From Dictyocoela muelleri (taxonomy: Eukaryota > Microsporidia), in the NCBI GenBank assembly GCA_016256075.1, contig SDVU01000583.1, forward strand, positions 1 to 12,153: a DNA stretch of 12,153 nt, given 5' to 3'. The notes under the pieces were generated by a model. It saw only the letters and a list, made by a program, of their open reading frames with translations. It ran no database searches and was not told where the DNA came from. Each line of letters begins with the position of its first letter. Within the stretch, counting starts at the first letter, position 1. Made by a program: the position numbers and the translations under genes. This document shows positions 7,926 to 12,153 of the stretch, in pieces.

Positions 7926-8088
7926 ATATATTAATAAGAAATTTCCAGCATGAAAAACTCAATCCACATTTCTTAGGACTTTTCATAATAAGCCGAGTAT
8001 CAAATGTTACACAAAGGATTTAAAAAATTTTAAAGATAGTCTAATTTCTCAAAATATATCATCCATTAAACCTTACTGGAGGGCGAGA
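7926..8088 (+). other. 3' non-coding end of the LTR element with polypurine tract
   Basis: No coding signal is seen. The stretch ends in GGAGGGCGAGA (8078-8088), a purine-rich tract directly before the TG of the 3' LTR, the expected place of the plus-strand primer site of LTR elements. Confidence 0.7.
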
Positions 8089-8388
8089 TGTCACATTATA
8101 ACACTATCAATAACATGTGACATACTTTTAGATATTTTCAAATATAAACCGTTTGTTTATATTTGAAACACATGTGTTTGAGAATAAACTATAAAAGAAA
8201 CCAAATTCTCACTCACATGCGTGAACATGAGGATTCTAAAAACAGGAACTCATTCCGCAGGTTAACGGACATGCAAAAAGGGAATTTAGATAAGAAGATA
8301 AATACAATGAAGGGACCCGCACCCTGTTCAATAAACGTATTTACGAATTTCTTTAACAGTGGCACTCTAACCAGAGTATAGTACGTCA
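8089..8388 (+). repeat. 3' LTR
   Basis: A 300-bp direct repeat of 2061-2360, beginning TGTCACATT and ending TACGTCA. It keeps the hairpin (13-bp arms at 8136-8168) and the palindrome AAACACATGTGTTT. About 30 of 300 positions differ from the 5' LTR by eye, mostly in the second half. An open frame of 72 codons over it is chance. Confidence 0.9.
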
Positions 8389-8393
8389 ATATC
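8389..8393. repeat. Right target site duplication of the LTR element
   Basis: ATATC, identical to 2056-2060. Confidence 0.85.
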
Positions 8394-8738
8394 TATGGAA
8401 CTATTATTATATAAATTTAATAATTCTAATAAATAAATAAATAAACATTAGATATAATGTTTTTTTTGATATTCTATTAGAACTTTTAGACACTAGTACG
8501 GGAATACTACACCAAATAGGAAGCATTGATAAGAGCACATAAGAAAAGCATCTACAGAATTATATTATAAATTCTAATCTCTGTCGCTACCGATATATGA
8601 TGTATCTAAAAGAAGATAGATGAGAAGATAATTTTTTATTAGAAAAAAAAGTATTTTCTTTTCACTCAACTCTATTTAGATATATGTTATATCAGCAGAA
8701 AAATATATCTTAATTTTATGAAAAATTATGGTTCTAAA
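8394..8738. other. Gene-free A/T-rich stretch
   Basis: No gene, RNA or recognisable repeat is seen here, apart from short A/T runs including an AAATAAATAAATAAA run near 8430-8445. Confidence 0.4.
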
Positions 8739-9020
8739 GTGAATTTGTCTACCCTAGACGAAAATCGAGAAAAAACGACAATAACAAAACATCAATGAAT
8801 TTTCTTTGTATTTATAAGTCCGAGATTTCTTTTTTATAAACTCGTATTTTTATTTACAAATTTATAAATCTGTTATGCAAATTTCTTAATTTTTATATAA
8901 AAATACAAGTGTATGGAAAAAAGAAACCTGGATTAAATAATTTTAAAAAAATTTGTTGATGTTTCGTTATTGTTGTTTTTTTTCTCGACTGACTTCTAGG
9001 ATAGACAAACCCGGTATCAC
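8739..9020. mobile_element. Foldback MITE-like element, copy 1
   Basis: A nearly complete inverted repeat about 280 bp long with arms of about 130 bp. The left arm begins TTTGTCTACCCTAGA (8744-8758). The complement of the right arm begins GGTTTGTCTATCCTAGA. Both arms then share TCGAGAAAAAA, ACAATAAC, AAACATCAA and a TTTCTTTTTT block before the centre near 8875. It has no coding capacity, as in a MITE or foldback element. The arms are followed on both sides by GTGA/TCAC, but no clean target duplication is seen. Confidence 0.75.
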
Positions 9021-9115
9021 ATTTTTTTGTTTAAAAAAATCTAATAATTTTGATAAGTTATAGTTACTTTAATCATATTTTTATATTTTTTTTGTAAAAC
9101 AAAGTATACTGTAAG

Positions 9116-9372
9116 CCCCGGGACGTCTATCCTAGATGTAATAACGAGAGGAGAAACGAAAATTCTAATAGATAAACGAAATTTTATTATTATATCAACT
9201 CATAATTACTTTGGATATACTTATTTTTTTATTACAAATTTTCTAATTTGTCAATGAAAATACAAGCATATGAAAAAAGAACCCGGACTACATAAATACC
9301 AAAAAATTTAGTATATGTTTTGATAATGTTGTTTCTCGTCTCGATATGATTTCTAGAATAGACTAACCCGTT
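9116..9372. mobile_element. Foldback MITE-like element, copy 2
   Basis: A diverged second copy of the 8739-9020 element, in the same overall form. The left end is CCCCGGGACGTCTATCCTAGA; the complement of the right end is CGGGTTAGTCTATTCTAGAA. The right arm shares ACAACATTATCAAAACAT, a CCGGGTTCTTTTTTCATA block and TGCTTGTATTTTCAT with copy 1. The left arm is more diverged. No coding capacity. Confidence 0.7.
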
Positions 9373-9491
9373 GGAGAACCAGAATTCTATAGAATACGTT
9401 TTTAATGAGCTCTTACCAAATCTTTCTTTTTAGGGTTTTCTGATACTTGTGAGAAGCTTTTAATTACATTTATGATTTTTTTAGTTATATT

Positions 9492-9700
9492 ATTACATGC
9501 TGACAACATCCATGGCTGATAACTTGAGAGTTGTCACCAACCTTGATATTTAGACCTTTAAATATTGGTGTTATAACAATAAGTCGCTAATAACCTACCT
9601 AGAAGCAAAACTGTATACGCTATTTTTGTTTTAAGGCTTGCCGAAATTTGGCCAGTACGTGGCGAAACGCCGGTTTTTCGGCACACATTTCTTTTAATGA
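9492..9700 (+). repeat. Dispersed repeat, copy 1, with GC-rich hairpin
   Basis: The body starts ATTACATGCTGACAACAT and matches 9849 onward (ATTACATGCCGACAACAT, then GAGAGTTGT, CCAACC and a TTGGTGTT/TTGATGTT block). It ends in a GC-rich hairpin: TTGGCC and GGCGAA around AGTACGT at about 9648-9666, then CGCCGGTTTTTCGGC. An A-rich run follows to 9840. Confidence 0.7.
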
Positions 9701-9840
9701 GATAATAAAAATTTTTAAAATAGAAAAAAATCTAAAAAATAGAATTAAAATTATAAATCAAAAAAAATCAAAAAAGAAAAATATAAACTAAAATCAAAAA
9801 AAGACTTATAATAAAAAAAAACAAAATATCAAAATATATA
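9701..9840. other. A-rich low-complexity tail
   Basis: Runs of A broken by T, C and G singletons (AAAAATC, AAAATAAA). It directly follows the hairpin of the preceding repeat, so it may be that repeat's tail. Confidence 0.5.
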
Positions 9841-9848
9841 TATTTAAT

Positions 9849-10020
9849 ATTACATGCCGACAACATTCATAGCTGCCAACCAGGAGAGTTGTGTCCAACC
9901 ATAGTCTTAAACTTTTGATTTTTGATGTTCTAATAATACGTATTTTCCTAAGAACCCGGAACCAATCTGGCTACCGATACTCGCCCTAGTGTGGCGAGTT
10001 GCCGGATTTTCGTGCTATAA
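9849..10020 (+). repeat. Dispersed repeat, copy 2, with GC-rich hairpin
   Basis: Best-kept copy. The body shares CCAACCATAGT and GTTCTAATAATACG with copy 3 (10731-10812). The hairpin at 9979-9999 has perfect 7-bp arms ACTCGCC/GGCGAGT around CTAGTGT. It is flanked by an outer pair, TCTGGC and GCCGGA, and followed by TTTTCGTGC and a long A/T-rich tail. Confidence 0.75.
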
Positions 10021-10680
10021 TTTTCACAACCTTTATGATTAAAAAATTTCACTAGAGAAAGAAAATAATTTTAATGTCATAACAAAAATTATGAAAAAAA
10101 AACACAATATAATAAACCTTTCCTGTATTAATTAAGGTATTTATTTTATTTATTAAAACACCATTTTTTAAAAAATTCTTTCGATAACTAAAAATAATAA
10201 AAAATTAAAAAATCAATATCAAAAATCAAAAAAAAAAATAAAATTAAAAAATTAAAAAATTTAAATAATTGAGAAATTAAAAAAATGAAAAAATTTTAAA
10301 AAATCAAAAAAATAATACGTTTTTCTCAAATTTAATTATTTCAATTTTTTTTATTTTAAGCAAAAAAAAACTAATAATTTAGATATTGTAAATCAGAAAA
10401 AAATCATATTTTTTTATTTTATCAATTGAATCGTCAAATTAATAGAAATCGTAATTAACAAATCACTAGATAGCGCGATTTGTCAGATAACGCTGATAAT
10501 AATTTCATTTTTTTTAAAAGTATCGCGTCTTTTACATTTTCTATTGATACACCGCCATATTATGAATCGACCCTTCGTGAAGTTTATGGTATGTATATCC
10601 TTTAAACAATTATATTTTGACATTTATATGATTTTTAATTATGTGAATTATCTTATAAACCATATGAGTTAATAAAAAAT
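10021..10680. other. Gene-free A/T-rich stretch
   Basis: Mostly A/T runs to about 10440 (many AAAAATC and AAAATTAAAA units), probably tail sequence of the preceding repeat. Beyond that, only one small inverted pair ACAAATC/GATTTGT at about 10459-10484 is seen. No open frame or RNA signal. Confidence 0.45.
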
Positions 10681-10683
10681 ATA

Positions 10684-10812
10684 TCGAAAATCCGGTACTC
10701 GCATCAGTGAGCGAGTTCCCGGATAACGATCTCCAACCATAGTTTTTAAACCTTTGGTTCTTGGTGTTCTAATAATACGGATTTTCCTAAGTACCCAGAA
10801 CCAGCTATATAC
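10684..10812 (+). repeat. Dispersed repeat, copy 3: GC-rich hairpin before the body
   Basis: Hairpin 10691-10723 has an outer stem TCCGG/CCGGA and an inner stem ACTCGC/GCGAGT around ATCAGTGA. Here it precedes the body (CTCCAACCATAG ... GGTGTTCTAATAATACGG ... GAACCAG), whereas in copies 1 and 2 it follows the body. So this is either the hairpin of an upstream copy joined to a new body, or a rearranged unit. Confidence 0.7.
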
Positions 10813-10879
10813 GGATTTTTTTTTAATGACTCAGCAGGATACAGGTGATTAGGGGGTTTTTTATATATTTTTTAACTAC

Positions 10880-11125
10880 TTTTTGCCGAAATGTGTCACC
10901 GCACTCATTCTCACGCCTAGGTGGCCCCCGCTCATTCTCATTTTATATGAGGTCTTAATATGATATATCACAATAGACAACTGTATATTAAACTACATTT
11001 CTATGGTTTTTGACCGCTTAATGTCATTCCACATTATTTATTGAAAGGTGACGTCAGCATAATTACTCCACGATACTTAAATTTTACATTCAAGAGTGTT
11101 AACTACAAGCTAATTAGCTAAAATA
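10880..11125 (-). repeat. SINE-like repeat, left copy of an inverted pair
   Basis: On the minus strand it runs from a tRNA-like head at about 11125 to a tail ending TTTCGGCAAAAAG near 10880. It is the inverted counterpart of 11643-11850. The best-matching part is TAGTTAACACTCTTGAATGT followed by AAATTTAAGTAT, then ATTATGCT, TAATAAAT/CAATAAAT and TGACCGCTTAATG blocks in the same order. Its A and B boxes are more worn than in the other copy. Confidence 0.7.
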
Positions 11126-11392
11126 AAACTCTTATATTTTTAATTGAAACTTCGAAAAATTTAAATAAAAATTCTTGAAATTTTTTTTAGATAATTCGAA
11201 AATTCTAATACATTTACATTTAAAAAATAATGAAGAAGATGTTTTTATGCAAAGATAGAATTTATTGTAATATATTTTTCTATTTTTATAATTGATTTAC
11301 TGATACTATATTTCATATATCTGCATCTGTTACATAATTCACTTTATTTCTTATAATTTCACATTTCCTTCGATTTCGACACTTTACCCCGA
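11126..11392. other. Gene-free A/T-rich spacer
   Basis: It lies between the two inverted SINE-like repeats and has no recognisable feature. Confidence 0.4.
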
Positions 11393-11474
11393 TCATTATC
11401 ATTTTCCTCCATTATTATCATTTACCTCCATTATTATCATCTACCTCCATTATTATCATCTACCTCCATTATTA
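11393..11474. repeat. 19-bp minisatellite, about 4.3 units
   Basis: Units of TTATTATCATCTACCTCCA. The third and fourth units are identical; the first two differ by one to three bases. The array ends with a partial unit TTATTA. Units begin at 11393, 11412, 11431, 11450 and 11469. Confidence 0.92.
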
Positions 11475-11642
11475 AATATTAAAAAAATTACCCACCATTC
11501 AAAAAAAAATTTTAAAGTCGTAATTAGTTTAAACGAAAATATTTTGATAAATCAAATTTTTTTTATTTGGAACCCCTCAAGCATGGAATCACATGTGCCC
11601 GTGACATTTATTAATGGATTAAATATTTTGATCCAACGCTTT
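11475..11642. other. Gene-free A/T-rich spacer
   Basis: No feature seen, apart from a short less A/T-rich part at about 11570-11605 (GGAACCCCTCAAGCATGG...). Confidence 0.35.
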
Positions 11643-11850
11643 TAAGTTAGGTAGCTGAGTAGTTAACACTCTTGAATGTAAATTTAAGTATTGTGGTTCG
11701 AATTATGCTAAGTCACTTTTTAATAAATAATGAGGGAATGATATTAAGCGGTCATAACTATATAATTATAGTATAATATACAACTCTTCCAGTGTGGTAT
11801 AGCTTATTAAGACTTGGTCTAATATGACAATAAGCAGGTGAGACTCTCAG
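11643..11850 (+). repeat. SINE-like repeat with tRNA-like head, right copy
   Basis: The head carries TAGCTGAGTAG (about 11652-11662), a full match to the Pol III A-box consensus TRGYNNANNNG, and GGTTCGAATT (about 11695-11704), which matches the B-box core GWTCRANNC except for the last base. The spacing of about 45 bases is normal for tRNA genes. The cloverleaf does not fold properly, so this is a tRNA-derived repeat rather than a tRNA gene. The body continues through AATGATATTAAGCGGTCA to about 11850 and is the inverted counterpart of 10880-11125. Confidence 0.62.
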
Positions 11851-11861
11851 GTGTAGAGATG

Positions 11862-11912
11862 TGCTGTCCGGAGTTGCGCCCCATTGGTGCGAAACACCGG
11901 ATTTTCCGCCCC
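11862..11912 (+). repeat. GC-rich two-tier hairpin, fourth copy
   Basis: Outer stem TCCGG/CCGGA encloses an inner stem GCGCC/GGTGC (with one G-T pair) around CCATT, then GAAACACCGGATTTTCCGC. The layout and the CCGGATTTTC ending match the hairpins near 9980 and 10700. It follows directly on the SINE-like repeat, so it may be that repeat's 3' end. Confidence 0.6.
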
Positions 11913-12153
11913 AATTTGATTTTTTTTCAAAAATAAATTAAAAATAAATTTTATAATAAAATCAAATTCAATAAAATAAAAAAATTTTAGAGAAAAAAAT
12001 CATATAAATTAAAAATAAGATTCATAAAAAAATTAAATTAAATAAATTAAAAATAAGATTTATAAAATCAAATTAGATAAATTAAAAAATTTATTTTAAT
12101 AAAATTTATTTACATCTTAAATATTCAAAAAAAACTTACATGGTTTTTTGAAT
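11913..12153. other. A/T-rich low-complexity tail
   Basis: Repeated AAATTAAAAATAAGATT-type units (for example near 12005-12035 and 12045-12075) after the GC-rich hairpin. No gene is seen up to the window end. Confidence 0.45.

Larger units (their letters stand above)
2061..8388 (+). mobile_element. Ty3/gypsy LTR retroelement, decayed, holding two Merlin insertions
   Basis: A full-length but broken Ty3/gypsy (Metaviridae-type) element. It is bounded by two 300-bp LTRs that start TG and end CA, and the whole is flanked by a perfect 5-bp target duplication ATATC (2056-2060 and 8389-8393), so the ends are secure. Internal order is gag-like, protease, reverse transcriptase, RNase H, integrase, which is the Ty3/gypsy order. 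A purine-rich tract (8078-8088) directly precedes the 3' LTR. No standard tRNA primer site was recognised after the 5' LTR. The LTRs differ at about one position in ten by eye, so the insertion is old. The coding part carries many breaks (well over ten) and two later DNA-transposon insertions. It is a fossil. Confidence 0.92.

Noticed and set aside
8163-8381. Open frame of 72 codons inside the 3' LTR
   Set aside because: It lies wholly within the LTR, starts at TTG, and shows no domain.
11393-11474. CRISPR array
   Set aside because: The units are contiguous with no spacers, so this is a plain tandem repeat.
11643-11715. A functional tRNA gene
   Set aside because: A-box and B-box matches are good, but the D, anticodon and T stems do not pair. 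It is better read as a tRNA-derived repeat.

Overview
The window is strongly A+T-rich (roughly four fifths A/T by eye) and almost free of genes. It looks like a transposon-rich stretch of a small eukaryotic genome, most likely microsporidian. Three things point that way: two different Merlin (ISXO2/IS1016-type transposase) DNA transposons, a Ty3/gypsy retroelement of compact build, and one small gene with a CCC(C) motif a few bases before its start codon, as is typical of microsporidian promoters. The species cannot be named from sequence alone, and the microsporidian assignment is an inference.

Layout. Bases 1-880 hold palindromes, a short tandem repeat and a fragment of a dispersed repeat. 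Bases 877-1134 (minus) hold the only plausible host gene, a short cysteine-containing protein with one membrane span. Bases 1177-2055 have no recognisable gene. Bases 2056-8393 are one nested block: a decayed Ty3/gypsy LTR retroelement (2061-8388) with two 300-bp LTRs and a perfect 5-bp target duplication (ATATC). Merlin-A (3836-4823) interrupts it inside the reverse transcriptase region, with a perfect 8-bp target duplication and TIRs of about 50 bp. Merlin-B (about 6707-7917, transposase on the minus strand) interrupts it beyond the integrase. Both Merlins are themselves decayed, so the order of events is retroelement first, then the two Merlins.

Downstream (8394-12153) there are no genes but several families of non-coding repeats. 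There is a pair of foldback, MITE-like elements (8739-9020 and 9116-9372). A body repeat occurs in three copies. A GC-rich two-tier hairpin recurs four times, three of them followed by long A/T-rich tails. A pair of inverted, SINE-like repeats lies with the tRNA-like heads facing each other (10880-11125 minus and 11643-11850 plus); one copy still has a recognisable Pol III A box and B box. A 19-bp minisatellite lies between them.

No part of the window forms a working multi-gene system. The interest lies in the nested insertions with readable target duplications, the odd double-TIR palindrome at one Merlin end, the recurring structured hairpin, and the small membrane protein.
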